In this document: positions 53,486 to 62,918 of the stretch, piece after piece | Position numbering within the stretch: position 1 is the first letter of the stretch | Layout: each line of letters opens with the position of its first letter | Origin: Halarcobacter ebronensis | GTDB lineage: Bacteria; Campylobacterota; Campylobacteria; Campylobacterales; Arcobacteraceae | Assembly: GCF_013201825.1 (NCBI RefSeq) | Contig: NZ_CP053836.1 | Span: 1,054,001 to 1,118,000, forward strand | DNA: 64,000 nucleotides | Direction: 5' to 3' | Notes under the pieces: generated by a model | The model's input: only the letters and a program-made list of their open reading frames with translations | Told to the model about the DNA's origin: nothing | The model's database searches: none | Position numbers and translations under genes: made by a program

Positions 53486-55003
53486 TTGTTTAGTGAAAAG
53501 AATATATCAAAACTTATAATATTAACACCTGTTTTTACAGTAATTTTAAGTTCATTCTTTACAATCTATTTTTTTGTTCAAAGCCAAAATAGCTACTTTG
53601 AAGAGGAGAGTAAAAGGGTTGAAAAAGAGTATATTCAAAAACAAAAAGATATTTTAGTTAAAGAGATTAACAGTGTAATAAACTATATAAATTATCATGT
53701 TAAAAAAAATACAAAGCTCTCACAAGAGGAGTTAAAAAAAGAACTTATTGGATATATTGAGACAATAAGATATGAAAAACATGGATATATTTGGATACAC
53801 AACACAGACTACTATTTAGTTGGACACCCTTTTAGGAAAGAGAGTATTGGAAACTATGATATTGAGTTAAAAGATGCCAAAGGTGGTTATATCACAAAAA
53901 GATTTGTTGAAGAGACTTTAGCTCAACCTGATGGAAATTTCATGGAGTATTACTGGCAAAAACCAAATGAAAAAGAGTTCTCTAAAAAACTTGGTTTTTT
54001 AAAACTATATAAACCTTTTAATTGGATTATTGGGGCTGGTTTATATATTGATGATATAGAAAAATCAATTGCAGAAAATAAAAGAGCTTTAGAAGAAAAA
54101 ATTGATAGATATATTCAAACAATTGTAAAAATCTCTTTAGGTATAATTATTTTAATTGGTATTGTCTCTTTTATGATTTCCAATAAAATCAATAGAGTAT
54201 TTGCTACTTATAAAGAGAATGTAAAGAAAAAAGAGCTTGAGCTTCAAGATGTAAACAAAAACCTAGAAATAAAAATAAATAGTGCTCTAAACGATGCAAA
54301 AAAGAAAGATAGAGCAATGCTTCATCAATCAAGACTTGCAAGAATGGGAGCAATGCTTAGTATGATTGCCCACCAATGGAGACAACCTTTAAGTGAAATT
54401 TCCGCAATATTAATGGAGTTGGAGATTGCAAATAAGTTTGGAAAATTAGATGATAAACTTCTAAAAGATAGTGTAAAAGAGTCAAATAGATTAATACAAT
54501 TTATGTCCCATACTATTGATGATTTTAGAAACTTCTTTAAACCCGATAAACAAAAAGTTGAGTTTTATGTTGATGATGCTTGTAGTGAAGCTATTTCTCT
54601 TGCTAGTGCTTCAATTAAAAGTTCTAATATAAAGTTGATAAAAAGAGTAAAATGCAATAGTATTATTTTGGGTTATGAAAGAGAGTTTGCTCAAGTTATG
54701 TTAAATCTAATCTCAAATGCAAAAGATATTTTAAATCAAAGAATGGTAAAAAATCCACAAATTGAGATTGTAATTGATTATAAAAATGGGCACTCAATAA
54801 TAAGTGTTGAAGATAATGGTGGTGGAGTTGATGAAAAACATTTAGAGTTGATATTTGAACCATACTTTACTACAAAAGAGAGTTCAAAAGGTACAGGTCT
54901 TGGACTATATATGTCAAAAATGATTATAGAAAAAAATATGAATGGAGAGATTAGCGTTGAAAATAGAAAAAATGGTGCGCTCTTTAGGATTCAAATAGGA
55001 TAA
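53486..55003 (+). CDS. Cache-domain sensor histidine kinase
   Basis: 505 residues, TTG start with AGGAGA 5 bases upstream. Two helices (about 10-30 and 212-232) enclose a periplasmic Cache domain with the typical HGYIWIHNTDYYLVGHP and NWIIGAGLYIDDIE motifs, a fold that binds small carboxylates and amino acids. A coiled coil and kinase core follow: His296 in IAHQWRQP, LNLISNAKDIL, DNGGG, GTGLGLYMSK. The response regulator starts 3 bases after the stop, then TRAP and 5-oxoprolinase genes follow, so the ligand is probably 5-oxoproline or the related acid. Confidence 0.92.
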   Translation: MFSEKNISKLIILTPVFTVILSSFFTIYFFVQSQNSYFEEESKRVEKEYIQKQKDILVKEINSVINYINYHVKKNTKLSQEELKKELIGYIETIRYEKHGYIWIHNTDYYLVGHPFRKESIGNYDIELKDAKGGYITKRFVEETLAQPDGNFMEYYWQKPNEKEFSKKLGFLKLYKPFNWIIGAGLYIDDIEKSIAENKRALEEKIDRYIQTIVKISLGIIILIGIVSFMISNKINRVFATYKENVKKKELELQDVNKNLEIKINSALNDAKKKDRAMLHQSRLARMGAMLSMIAHQWRQPLSEISAILMELEIANKFGKLDDKLLKDSVKESNRLIQFMSHTIDDFRNFFKPDKQKVEFYVDDACSEAISLASASIKSSNIKLIKRVKCNSIILGYEREFAQVMLNLISNAKDILNQRMVKNPQIEIVIDYKNGHSIISVEDNGGGVDEKHLELIFEPYFTTKESSKGTGLGLYMSKMIIEKNMNGEISVENRKNGALFRIQIG

Positions 55004-55006
55004 AAA

Positions 55007-55693
55007 ATGGATGAGAAGATATTAGAGAGATTTAGTAACTATTCTATCCTTTGTGTAGAGGATGAAGCAGGTATTAGAAAAAGATTGGTAAATACTTTAA
55101 AATACTACTTTGATGATGTAGTTGATGCTGCAAATGGAGAAGAGGGTTATGAACTCTATTTGGAGTATAAACCAGATATTATTTTAAGTGATATAGAGAT
55201 GCCAGAACAAAATGGTATTGAAATGGTTAAAAAAATTAGAGAAAAAGATTTTCATACCATTATTATAATGGTTACAGCTTACTCAAATGAGGAGTATCTT
55301 CTTGATTTAATAAATCTAAATATAAATCACTATATTTTAAAACCAATAAACTCTGAAAACCTTTTTAGTGGAATAATAAAAGCTTTAGGGGAGAGACTTA
55401 CTTCAAATTTAATATTTACCCAAGATTGTTATTTTGATGTTCAAAGATATGAGTTTATCTATCAAGAGAGTGTTGTGCCTTTACGAAAAAGAGATAAGGA
55501 GTTTTTACTTCTTCTTTATAGATATAAAAATCAGATAGTAAGTTATGAGATAATTGATGAGTATATCTGGAAAGATAAAAATATGACAATGAGTGCATTA
55601 AAAACCTTTATAAAAGAGTTAAGACAAAAATTACCAATAAATTTAATTGAGAATATTTCCCAAACTGGTTATAAATTAAACAGCATCTTATAA
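55007..55693 (+). CDS. OmpR-type response regulator
   Basis: 228 residues. Receiver domain with EDEA (18-21), phospho-acceptor Asp62 in ILSDIEMP, MVTAYSN and Lys112 in LKP, then a winged-helix output domain (VPLRKRDKEFLLLLYRYKNQIVSYEIIDEYIWKDKNMTMSALKTFIKELRQKL). Close paralogue of the regulator at 1552-2232. Three bases from its kinase. It likely activates dctP and itself through CACTA direct repeats. Confidence 0.92.
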   Translation: MDEKILERFSNYSILCVEDEAGIRKRLVNTLKYYFDDVVDAANGEEGYELYLEYKPDIILSDIEMPEQNGIEMVKKIREKDFHTIIIMVTAYSNEEYLLDLINLNINHYILKPINSENLFSGIIKALGERLTSNLIFTQDCYFDVQRYEFIYQESVVPLRKRDKEFLLLLYRYKNQIVSYEIIDEYIWKDKNMTMSALKTFIKELRQKLPINLIENISQTGYKLNSIL

Positions 55694-55705
55694 GATTCTA
55701 AAAAA

Positions 55706-55734
55706 AACTCACTACAAACTCACCTTATAGTGAT
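55706..55734 (+). promoter_or_regulatory. Direct-repeat regulator site before dctP
   Basis: AACTCAC occurs at 55706-55712 and 55717-55723, an 11-bp spaced direct repeat that includes a CACTA core, and ATAGTGAT (the inverse of the aspartase-operon octamer) follows at 55727-55734. A possible -10 box TATATT is at 55743-55748. Confidence 0.5.
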
Positions 55735-55767
55735 ATAGTTGATATATTAACTAACAAAGGAAATAAA

Positions 55768-56724
55768 ATGTTGAAAAAAAGTTTATTACTTGTAGGATTA
55801 GCAGCCTCTTTAATGGCAGCGAATATTAAAATGGATCTAAATGCAAAATATGGAGCAAATAACTTCCATACTATAGGTGCAGAGAATTTTGCAAATTTAG
55901 TAAAAAATTATACCAATGGAAGTGTTGAAATCACTGTTCATGCTGGTTCATCTTTAATAAAAGGTAACCCTTTAAAAGCTGTAAAAGATGGAACAGTGGC
56001 TATGACTGATATGTTTATCCCATTTACTTCAGGTGGGGGAAAAGTTTTTGGAATATCTGCTTTACCTTTTATTGCTCACTCATATGATGATGCTTATAAG
56101 TTATATCAAATCTCTAAACCAGCTTATGAAGCAACAGCAAAAAAATGGAATCAAAAACTTCTTTATGCAGTAAGTTGGCCTCCATCAGGGTTTTATTCAA
56201 ATAAAGAGATTAAAACTATTGAAGACTTTAAAGGTACGAAAACTAGAACATATGATAAAAACTCAGCAAACTTTGTAAATCTAGCTGGTGGAAATGCAGT
56301 GGCTCTTCCTTGGGGAGAAGTTTACTCTTCACTTAGAACAGGGATGGTTGACTCAGTTGTAACTTCATCAGCTTCAGGAAAAGATGGAAAATTTTGGGAA
56401 GTATTATCTCACTTTACAAAAATCAATTATGCATATCCATTACAAGCAGTTACAATCAACCTTGACTATTGGAATAGTATGTCAAAAGAGCAACAACAAG
56501 CTATGTTAAAAGCTGCAACTGAGATAGAAAAAGCTCAATGGGATGCTTCAAAAGAAGAGGATAAAATTGCACTTGATTTACTTGTTTCTAATGGAATGAA
56601 AGTAAGTTCTGAGTCGGATGAGTTGAAAAAAGGATTAGATGAAATTGCAGATAAAATGTTAAAAGAGTATTTAGAAGATGCAGATTCACAAATCAAAAAA
56701 ATTTTTCAAGAATATAGAAAGTAA
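55768..56724 (+). CDS. dctP: TRAP transporter solute-binding protein DctP
   Basis: 318 residues. Signal peptide with cleavage after LMAA, then the DctP fold: NFANLVKNYTNGSVEITVHAGSSLIKG, the ligand-clamping Arg region KTRTYDKNSANFVNLAGGNAVALPWGEVYSSLRTGMVDSVVTS. The protein captures an organic acid in the periplasm and hands it to DctQM. Since the operon continues with the 5-oxoprolinase genes, the ligand is probably 5-oxoproline (pyroglutamate). AAAGGA precedes the ATG. Confidence 0.92.
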   Translation: MLKKSLLLVGLAASLMAANIKMDLNAKYGANNFHTIGAENFANLVKNYTNGSVEITVHAGSSLIKGNPLKAVKDGTVAMTDMFIPFTSGGGKVFGISALPFIAHSYDDAYKLYQISKPAYEATAKKWNQKLLYAVSWPPSGFYSNKEIKTIEDFKGTKTRTYDKNSANFVNLAGGNAVALPWGEVYSSLRTGMVDSVVTSSASGKDGKFWEVLSHFTKINYAYPLQAVTINLDYWNSMSKEQQQAMLKAATEIEKAQWDASKEEDKIALDLLVSNGMKVSSESDELKKGLDEIADKMLKEYLEDADSQIKKIFQEYRK

Positions 56725-56728
56725 TTAG

Positions 56729-57211
56729 ATGCAACTAATTTCACATATTATAGATAGGCTATGCAAAGTTATAGCCTATCTTTCTGGATTACTTTTAATA
56801 TCACTTGTTTTACTTATCTTGTGTGAGATATTTTTAAGGGCTGTTTTCAACACCTCTACAATGATTGCAGATGAATATAGTGGATACTTGTATTTAGCTT
56901 CAATTTTTTTAGGTATTTCATACACTTTTTTAAAAGATGGGCATATTAGGATTAATATTTTAACATCAAAATTAAGTAATAAAACAAATAGGTATATTGA
57001 TATATATGCAGGAGTTGTTACCCTTTTAGTTTTTGCTTTTATTGCATATAGAACAGCGCTTTTTGCTTATGATTCATATAGTTTAGATATGTTATCTGAA
57101 GCGGTTTCAGAAACACCACTATATTTAACACAAATAGTTATGCCTTTAGGAGCTATATTTTTTATTCTTGCAGCAGTTTCATTTATTATCAAAAGGGTGA
57201 AAAATGATTAG
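56729..57211 (+). CDS. dctQ: TRAP transporter small permease DctQ
   Basis: 160 residues with four membrane helices and the family motif LLILCEIFLRAVFNTSTMIADEYSGYL. It pairs with DctM to form the membrane part of the sodium-driven TRAP importer. It starts 4 bases after dctP and its end overlaps dctM by 8 bases. Confidence 0.92.
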   Translation: MQLISHIIDRLCKVIAYLSGLLLISLVLLILCEIFLRAVFNTSTMIADEYSGYLYLASIFLGISYTFLKDGHIRINILTSKLSNKTNRYIDIYAGVVTLLVFAFIAYRTALFAYDSYSLDMLSEAVSETPLYLTQIVMPLGAIFFILAAVSFIIKRVKND

Positions 57212-58538
57212 TGATCCACTTATATTAACTATTGTGATTTTAGTAGTGATGTTTTCACTTCTTTTAACCTCTTTATGGATTGGAGTTTCCTTAATTCTAA
57301 CAGGTATTATTGGAATGTTGATTTATGAACACCATTTACCTCCAATAATTAGTATTTATGACAAAATAGGGGATTTGCTAGCTTCTTCTTTATATGATGC
57401 TTTAAACTCTTGGTCATTAGCTGCTCTTCCAATGTTTATTTTAATGGGTGAGATTTTATATAAATCATCTATTTCAACTAAACTTTTAAATGGACTTAAA
57501 CCTTGGCTTAATTATATTCCAGGAGGTTTACTTCATGTAAATGTTGCAGCATGTTCGCTGTTTGCAGCAGTCTCTGGTTCAAGTGCGGCTACTACTGCAA
57601 CAGTTGGGAAAATTACATTAGATGAACTTAAAAAAAGAGGATATTCAAAAAGTATAGCTATGGGTTCTCTAGCTGGTGCTGGAACTTTGGGATTTTTAAT
57701 TCCCCCTTCACTTATTATGATTATTTATGGAGTTTTAGCTGATACCTCTATTGGTAAACTATTTATTGCTGGTATTATTCCAGGTCTTTTACTTGCAACA
57801 TTGTATTCTGTTTATATTATGATTATCTCTAAAATTGATAAAACAGCAGAACCTAAAGTAAAAGAGAGTTTTACCCTTAAACAAAAGATTGATTCATTAA
57901 AAGACTTAGTTCCTATTTTACTTCTTATTACTGTTATTTTAGGTTCTATTTATGGTGGTATTGCAACTCCAACAGAAGCTGCTGCTCTTGGAGTTTTAGG
58001 TTCAATTCTTTTGGCACTATATTTTAAAAGTTTTAATTATGAGATTTTTAAAAATGCTATTATGAATACTGTTGTTACTTCAAGTATGATTAGTTTTATT
58101 ATAGCTGGAGCTGTATTTTTATCTCAAGTAATTGGATTTTTAGGAATTGCAAGAGCAATGAGTGAGTTTATTATTGGTCTTGGACTTAGTCCTTTGGTAC
58201 TAATTTTACTAATTGGAGTTATGTATATTATTTTAGGAATGATTTTAGAGGGTGTTTCTATTGTTGTTATGACTCTTCCTATTGTATTACCAATTATTTT
58301 ATTATCTGGTTTTGATGCACTTTGGTTTGGAGTATTTTTAGTATTTATGGTTGAGATGGCACAAATTACTCCACCTGTTGGATTTTCACTCTTTGTAATT
58401 CAAAGTATTTCTGGTGAAAAAATAGAGACTATTGTAAAAGCAACTTTTCCTTTCTTTGTTCTTATGGTTGTAACTGTGGCAATAATTACCTTCTTCCCTG
58501 AAATAGTGAACTATTTGCCTAATAAAATGATTAAATAG
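57204..58538 (+). CDS. dctM: TRAP transporter large permease DctM
   Basis: 444 residues with about twelve to thirteen membrane segments. Typical blocks: AALPMFILMGEIL, AACSLFAAVSGSSAATTATVGKI, GAGTLGFLIPPSLIMIIYGVLADTSIGKLF, GGIATPTEAAALGVLGS and VEMAQITPPVGFSLFVIQ. It transports the substrate with sodium. Translationally coupled to dctQ by an 8-base overlap. Confidence 0.94.
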   Translation: MISDPLILTIVILVVMFSLLLTSLWIGVSLILTGIIGMLIYEHHLPPIISIYDKIGDLLASSLYDALNSWSLAALPMFILMGEILYKSSISTKLLNGLKPWLNYIPGGLLHVNVAACSLFAAVSGSSAATTATVGKITLDELKKRGYSKSIAMGSLAGAGTLGFLIPPSLIMIIYGVLADTSIGKLFIAGIIPGLLLATLYSVYIMIISKIDKTAEPKVKESFTLKQKIDSLKDLVPILLLITVILGSIYGGIATPTEAAALGVLGSILLALYFKSFNYEIFKNAIMNTVVTSSMISFIIAGAVFLSQVIGFLGIARAMSEFIIGLGLSPLVLILLIGVMYIILGMILEGVSIVVMTLPIVLPIILLSGFDALWFGVFLVFMVEMAQITPPVGFSLFVIQSISGEKIETIVKATFPFFVLMVVTVAIITFFPEIVNYLPNKMIK

Positions 58539-58580
58539 TTATTATGGTAAAATAGGTTAATTAATATGGAAGGTCAAACA

Positions 58581-59312
58581 ATGATAAGATTAAATTGCGA
58601 TATGGGTGAGAGTTTTGGTATCTGGAAAATGGGGCAAGATGAACAAATTATGCCTTATATCTCATTAGCAAATTTAGCTTGTGGTTTTCATGCTTCTGAT
58701 GCCGTTACAATGTCAAGGTCAGTACAACTTGCAAAACAATATAATGTAATAATAGGGGCGCATCCTGGTTATCAAGATTTAATAGGTTTTGGAAGAAGAA
58801 GTGTTACTTGTACTTTAGAAGAGATAAAATCAATAGTTTTATATCAACTAGGAGCTTTATCTGCTTTTTGCAAAGCAAATGGGACAACTGTATCTTATGT
58901 AAAACCCCATGGAGCTTTGTATAATGATATGATGAGAGATCAAAATATTTTAAAAGCAGTTCTAAGTGCAATCTCATCTTTTGATAAAAATATAAAACTT
59001 ATGGTACTTTCAACTCCCGATAATGAAGCCTATGAATATACAGCAAAGATGTATAACATAGGGCTTATATATGAAGTTTTTGCAGATAGAAACTATAACG
59101 ATGATGGAAGTTTAGTCTCAAGAATGAGAGATAATGCAGTTATAACTGATGAGTTAGAAGTAATGCAAAGAGTTAAAACACTAAGAGATAATGGTTATAT
59201 TGAAAGTATTAATTCAAAAAAACTCTACTTAAAAGCTGATACGATCTGCGTTCATGGAGATGGAGAGAATGCTCTTATTTTTATTAAGGCATTACAAAAA
59301 GTGTTAAATTAA
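58581..59312 (+). CDS. pxpA: 5-oxoprolinase subunit A (LamB/YcsF family)
   Basis: 243 residues from ATG 58581, preferred over ATG 58566 because GGAAGG sits 8 bases before it and the protein then starts MIRLNCDMGESFG as family members do. Other motifs: ANLACGFHASDA, GAHPGYQDLIGFGRR, YVKPHGALYNDM, ICVHGDG. With PxpB and PxpC it cleaves 5-oxoproline to glutamate using ATP. It follows the TRAP genes by about 40 bases and ends one base into pxpB. Confidence 0.93.
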   Translation: MIRLNCDMGESFGIWKMGQDEQIMPYISLANLACGFHASDAVTMSRSVQLAKQYNVIIGAHPGYQDLIGFGRRSVTCTLEEIKSIVLYQLGALSAFCKANGTTVSYVKPHGALYNDMMRDQNILKAVLSAISSFDKNIKLMVLSTPDNEAYEYTAKMYNIGLIYEVFADRNYNDDGSLVSRMRDNAVITDELEVMQRVKTLRDNGYIESINSKKLYLKADTICVHGDGENALIFIKALQKVLN

Positions 59313-59995
59313 TGAATATTGAAATTGCTTCTGTTGATTCTGTAATAATCTACTTTGGTGATACTATCACCAAAGAGAACTCTTTAAAAGTAAAAGCAGC
59401 TTATAAAATATTAAAAGAGTTAAATAATAGTGCTTTAATAGAGATTGTTCCCTCTTATGTCTCTGTTTTACTTACCTATGATACTTTTAAATATAACTAC
59501 AAAGAGATAAAAGAGCTTTTGGAAAAAGAGTTAAAAGATATAAAAATTTCTTCTATAAATGAAGAGTCAAAAAATATTGTAACTATTGATGTCTATTATG
59601 ACAAAGAGGTTGGTTTTGATTTAGAAGAGGTAGCAAAAAAATCTAATCTTAGTGTTGATGAGGTGATAGCTTTGCATAGCAGTAAACTATATGATGTATA
59701 TGCAATTGGATTTTTGCCAGGATTTGCATATTTGGCAAGTGTTGATGAAAGATTAAAAACCTCAAGACTTGAAACACCAAGAAAAAAGATTCCAAAAGGT
59801 AGTGTTGCAATTGCAGATACTCAAACAGCAGTTTATCCAAAAGATAGCCCAGGGGGTTGGAATATTTTAGGAAGAACTGCTTTTAAACTTTTTGATAAGA
59901 GTTTGGAGACACTTTCTTTAATTACCATTGATTCAAAGGTAAAATTTAATCCCATAACAAAAGAGCAGTTTTTATCTCAAGGTGGAGAGTTATGA
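59312..59995 (+). CDS. pxpB: 5-oxoprolinase subunit B (KipI family)
   Basis: 227 residues. The KipI/allophanate-hydrolase-1 block is seen: VDEVIALHSSKLYDVYAIGFLPGFAYLASVDERLKTSRLETPRKKIPKGSVAIADTQTAVYPKDSPGGWNILGRT. It forms a complex with PxpC. The start overlaps pxpA by one base (TAATG) and the stop overlaps pxpC by 4 bases, so subunits are made together. Confidence 0.93.
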   Translation: MNIEIASVDSVIIYFGDTITKENSLKVKAAYKILKELNNSALIEIVPSYVSVLLTYDTFKYNYKEIKELLEKELKDIKISSINEESKNIVTIDVYYDKEVGFDLEEVAKKSNLSVDEVIALHSSKLYDVYAIGFLPGFAYLASVDERLKTSRLETPRKKIPKGSVAIADTQTAVYPKDSPGGWNILGRTAFKLFDKSLETLSLITIDSKVKFNPITKEQFLSQGGEL

Positions 59996-60912
59996 GTAGT
60001 GGTTTTGAAGTGATAAAAGCAGGTGCTTTTACACTAATAGAGGATAAAGGAAGATTCTCTTTTATGAATATTGGTGTAACAAACTCTGGTTTTTTGGATG
60101 AGTTTGCAGCATTAAAAGCCCATAAAATTTTAAATAATAGCTATGATTGCAACCTTTTAGAAATAACTTTTGCAGGAATAAAGTTAAAAGCAACAGCAAA
60201 TACTATTGTCTCTATTACAGGGGCAAAGTGTGAGTTTAAAATCAATTCAATAGAAAAATCTACTTGGCAATCATATAATATAAAAAAAGATGACATTTTA
60301 GAGATTACAAAAATCTTAAAAGGGCAGAGGGTCTATTTAGCAGTTAAAGATGGTTTTACAATAACTAAAGAGTTGGGAAGTTACTCAACTACGCTAAAAG
60401 AACAATTAGGTGCTTTTGAGGGCAGAGTTCTAAAAAATGGTGATTATTTACCCTTTAGTGAACAAAAGAATTTTTTAAAAAAGAGACTAAAAAAAGAGTA
60501 TATCCCTGAATATAAAGATGAATTAGTATTAAGAGTAGTTTTATCATATCAACAAAATAGTTTTAGTTTTAAAGAAAAAGAGAAATTTTTTAACTCAATT
60601 TATACAATAACACCAGATCTTAATAGAATGGCTTGTAAGTTAAGTGGAGAGAGTATTAAATCAGAACTTAATGGAATAATCTCAGAAGGTATAGCTTTTG
60701 GAGCAATCCAAATACCAAAAGATGGTCAACCAATAATTCTTTTAAAAGAGAGACAAACAATTGGTGGTTATCCTAAAATTGGTTCAGTTTTAAGTATAGA
60801 TTGTTTTAAGTTAGCTCAAATGAGACCTGGGCAAAAAATTAGATTTGAAGAGATATCTATAAGCCTTGCCCAAGAAAAACTAAAAAAGTTCTATTCAAAC
60901 TTTATACAATAA
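59992..60912 (+). CDS. pxpC: 5-oxoprolinase subunit C (KipA / allophanate-hydrolase-2 family)
   Basis: 306 residues. Family blocks: VIKAGAFTLIEDKGRFSFMNIGVTNSGFLDEFAALKAHKIL, LLEITFAGIKLKA, RMACKLSGESIKS and the end block ILLKERQTIGGYPKIGSVLSIDCFKLAQMRPGQKIRFE. With PxpAB it opens 5-oxoproline to glutamate, which glutamate dehydrogenase (23919-27119) can then oxidise. Its end overlaps the convergent GGDEF gene by 11 bases. Confidence 0.93.
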   Translation: MSSGFEVIKAGAFTLIEDKGRFSFMNIGVTNSGFLDEFAALKAHKILNNSYDCNLLEITFAGIKLKATANTIVSITGAKCEFKINSIEKSTWQSYNIKKDDILEITKILKGQRVYLAVKDGFTITKELGSYSTTLKEQLGAFEGRVLKNGDYLPFSEQKNFLKKRLKKEYIPEYKDELVLRVVLSYQQNSFSFKEKEKFFNSIYTITPDLNRMACKLSGESIKSELNGIISEGIAFGAIQIPKDGQPIILLKERQTIGGYPKIGSVLSIDCFKLAQMRPGQKIRFEEISISLAQEKLKKFYSNFIQ

Positions 60913-61699
60913 TTTTTTTGTATAAATCATCTAATAGTTCGTGAAAAGATTCATTTTTATTTACTTTTTCCAAACAATAATTAAATTTTGGTTTCAAAAA
61001 TACACCAGAATGGCTTTTTAATACAGTATCATACAAAATATTTGATATTGAGTTTGCAAGTGATTTTACAAGATTTATATCAATATCATCAAAGATTATC
61101 AAAAATTTATCATTTAAAAATCTGACAATTTCAAACTCTAAGGATTCATCTTTTAATTTGTCATTCATATAAGTTATTATGTAAAGGATAAGATTATCGG
61201 CAATAAATTTGTTATAGGTTTTTACAATATATTCATAATCTTGAATATTAATAAGCATAACTATATTAGTTTTTTTAAATTTTGCTTGTTCATTTAACAT
61301 TTTATGATATAACCATTTTTTGTTATAAAATTTTGTTAAATGATCTTTGTATATATTTTCGGTCATACTGTTTAGTTCAGATTTTAAAGTATTTATTTGT
61401 TTATAAAGAACTTTTAGGGCAGATTCATCTTTGTTTTTAATTGCCTCTTGAGCATCTTGTGTGATTAATTCTACCTCTTGTATAGTTACAGAAGCATCTT
61501 TTACATATTTGTCAATTTGAGCAAATTCATTTATTAATACCTCATTTATATCTTTTTCAAATTTTTCATCTTTTAGGTCAATATCGATCATTTTTGCATG
61601 TTTATCAAAACATTGGAAATAGTTTGAAGGTAAAATTATCTCTTGTGGAAGAAGTTCATTTATTGTTAAATCTGTTATTTTTTTTAATTTATCTTTCAT
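60902..61699 (-). CDS. Degenerate GGDEF-domain protein
   Basis: 265 residues from ATG 61699; an ATG at 61720 is possible but lacks a ribosome binding site. A helical N-terminal region (about 1-115, partly coiled coil) precedes a GGDEF-like domain starting LTKFYNKKWLYHKM. At the active-site loop the sequence reads RFLNDKF in place of R-GGDEF, so cyclase activity is not expected; it may bind nucleotide or act as a partner. It overlaps the upstream EAL gene by 11 bases, so the two are probably made together as a pair. Confidence 0.78.
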   Translation of the reverse strand: MKDKLKKITDLTINELLPQEIILPSNYFQCFDKHAKMIDIDLKDEKFEKDINEVLINEFAQIDKYVKDASVTIQEVELITQDAQEAIKNKDESALKVLYKQINTLKSELNSMTENIYKDHLTKFYNKKWLYHKMLNEQAKFKKTNIVMLINIQDYEYIVKTYNKFIADNLILYIITYMNDKLKDESLEFEIVRFLNDKFLIIFDDIDINLVKSLANSISNILYDTVLKSHSGVFLKPKFNYCLEKVNKNESFHELLDDLYKKIIV

Positions 61700-62918
61700 T
61701 TCTACTCTCAATAATTTCATTTATTTTTTGAGGTTTCCCTATATAGTAACCCTGTGAATAATCAATATCCAACGATTTGACATATCTGTGGATTCTTAAA
61801 TCACTAACAAACTCGGCAACAACTTTTATATTTTGCTCCTTACAAAAAAGTACAATACTTTTTACTAGATTGTAATATACATTTTCATCAATTTTTTTAA
61901 TTAAACTTCCATCAAGTTTAATGTAATCAGTATTTATATTAAGTATATGTTCATAGTTTGAAAATCCACTACCAAAATCATCAATTGCAATCTTTACATC
62001 ATAAGCTTTTAAGTCATTAATAAATTCATTTACCAAATAATAGTTACTTATTTTTTTACTTTCTAAAATCTCAATTGTAAGATAGTGTCCTATATCATCG
62101 TTTCTTAAATTCTCAATTATCAAATTTTTCATTGTGGGGTTTAAAATATCTGTATAGTCTAAATTGATGCTAACTGATATTTTATATAATTTAATATACT
62201 CTATGACCTTTAGAATCAAAAGCTCCATTAATTTATTAAAAAGTCTATATTTTCTAGCCTTTTCAATAAAAGCTTGAGGCATTATTATATTTCCCTCATT
62301 GTCATATATTCTCATCAATGCTTCATATTTTGTAATTTGTTGAGTTTTATTATCCATTATTGGTTGAAAATATGGCTCAACTTTTTTCTCTTCAATATTT
62401 CTATGTAGGGTTTTTACAAGCTCTTCATTTACAAGTTGATTTTTATATAGTTTTGCATCATAATACATAAAATGGATATAGTTCATTTTCGCATTGTGAA
62501 GGGCTCTTTCTGCATAAACTAAAAGATCTTTATCTTCCCCTTTAGAACATCCAATGGTTATATCAATATCAATTGCTACTTTTGAATTTAATATTTTAAA
62601 CTCAGAACCAACAATATTATCAAAAATAATATTTTTGACCTTTAAAATGTCTGTCTCAACTAAGTCATCATAAATAGTAATTGTAAACACATCAACATGG
62701 GATTTTTTTATCTCAATACATGAGGGATTTTCTAAACAGTGATTAATATCACGCCTAATCTTATTTTTTAGTAATTTACATAGTTGAGAAAGTATATAAT
62801 CACCATTTTTAAAACCATAAAAGGCGTTTATATCTTTCATATACAATATGTCAATTATAAATATCGTTTTTGTTTTATTTTTGTAAAAATATTTACAAAA
62901 CGTTTGAAACAAGGACAT
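61689..62918 (-). CDS. EAL-domain phosphodiesterase with degenerate GGDEF
   Basis: 409 residues. The N-terminal ~155 residues look like a GGDEF fold (YMKDINAFYGFKNGDYILSQLCKLLKNKI) but the active loop reads KSHVDVF, so it is not a cyclase. The EAL domain (about 165-409) is complete: YEALMRIYD, SVNLDYTDI, EILESKKISN, IAIDDFGSGFSN, DGSLIKKI, AEFVSD and YSQGYYIGKP. It should hydrolyse cyclic di-GMP in the cytoplasm; no membrane helix is present. Coupled to the downstream degenerate GGDEF gene. Confidence 0.88.
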   Translation of the reverse strand: MSLFQTFCKYFYKNKTKTIFIIDILYMKDINAFYGFKNGDYILSQLCKLLKNKIRRDINHCLENPSCIEIKKSHVDVFTITIYDDLVETDILKVKNIIFDNIVGSEFKILNSKVAIDIDITIGCSKGEDKDLLVYAERALHNAKMNYIHFMYYDAKLYKNQLVNEELVKTLHRNIEEKKVEPYFQPIMDNKTQQITKYEALMRIYDNEGNIIMPQAFIEKARKYRLFNKLMELLILKVIEYIKLYKISVSINLDYTDILNPTMKNLIIENLRNDDIGHYLTIEILESKKISNYYLVNEFINDLKAYDVKIAIDDFGSGFSNYEHILNINTDYIKLDGSLIKKIDENVYYNLVKSIVLFCKEQNIKVVAEFVSDLRIHRYVKSLDIDYSQGYYIGKPQKINEIIESRNER

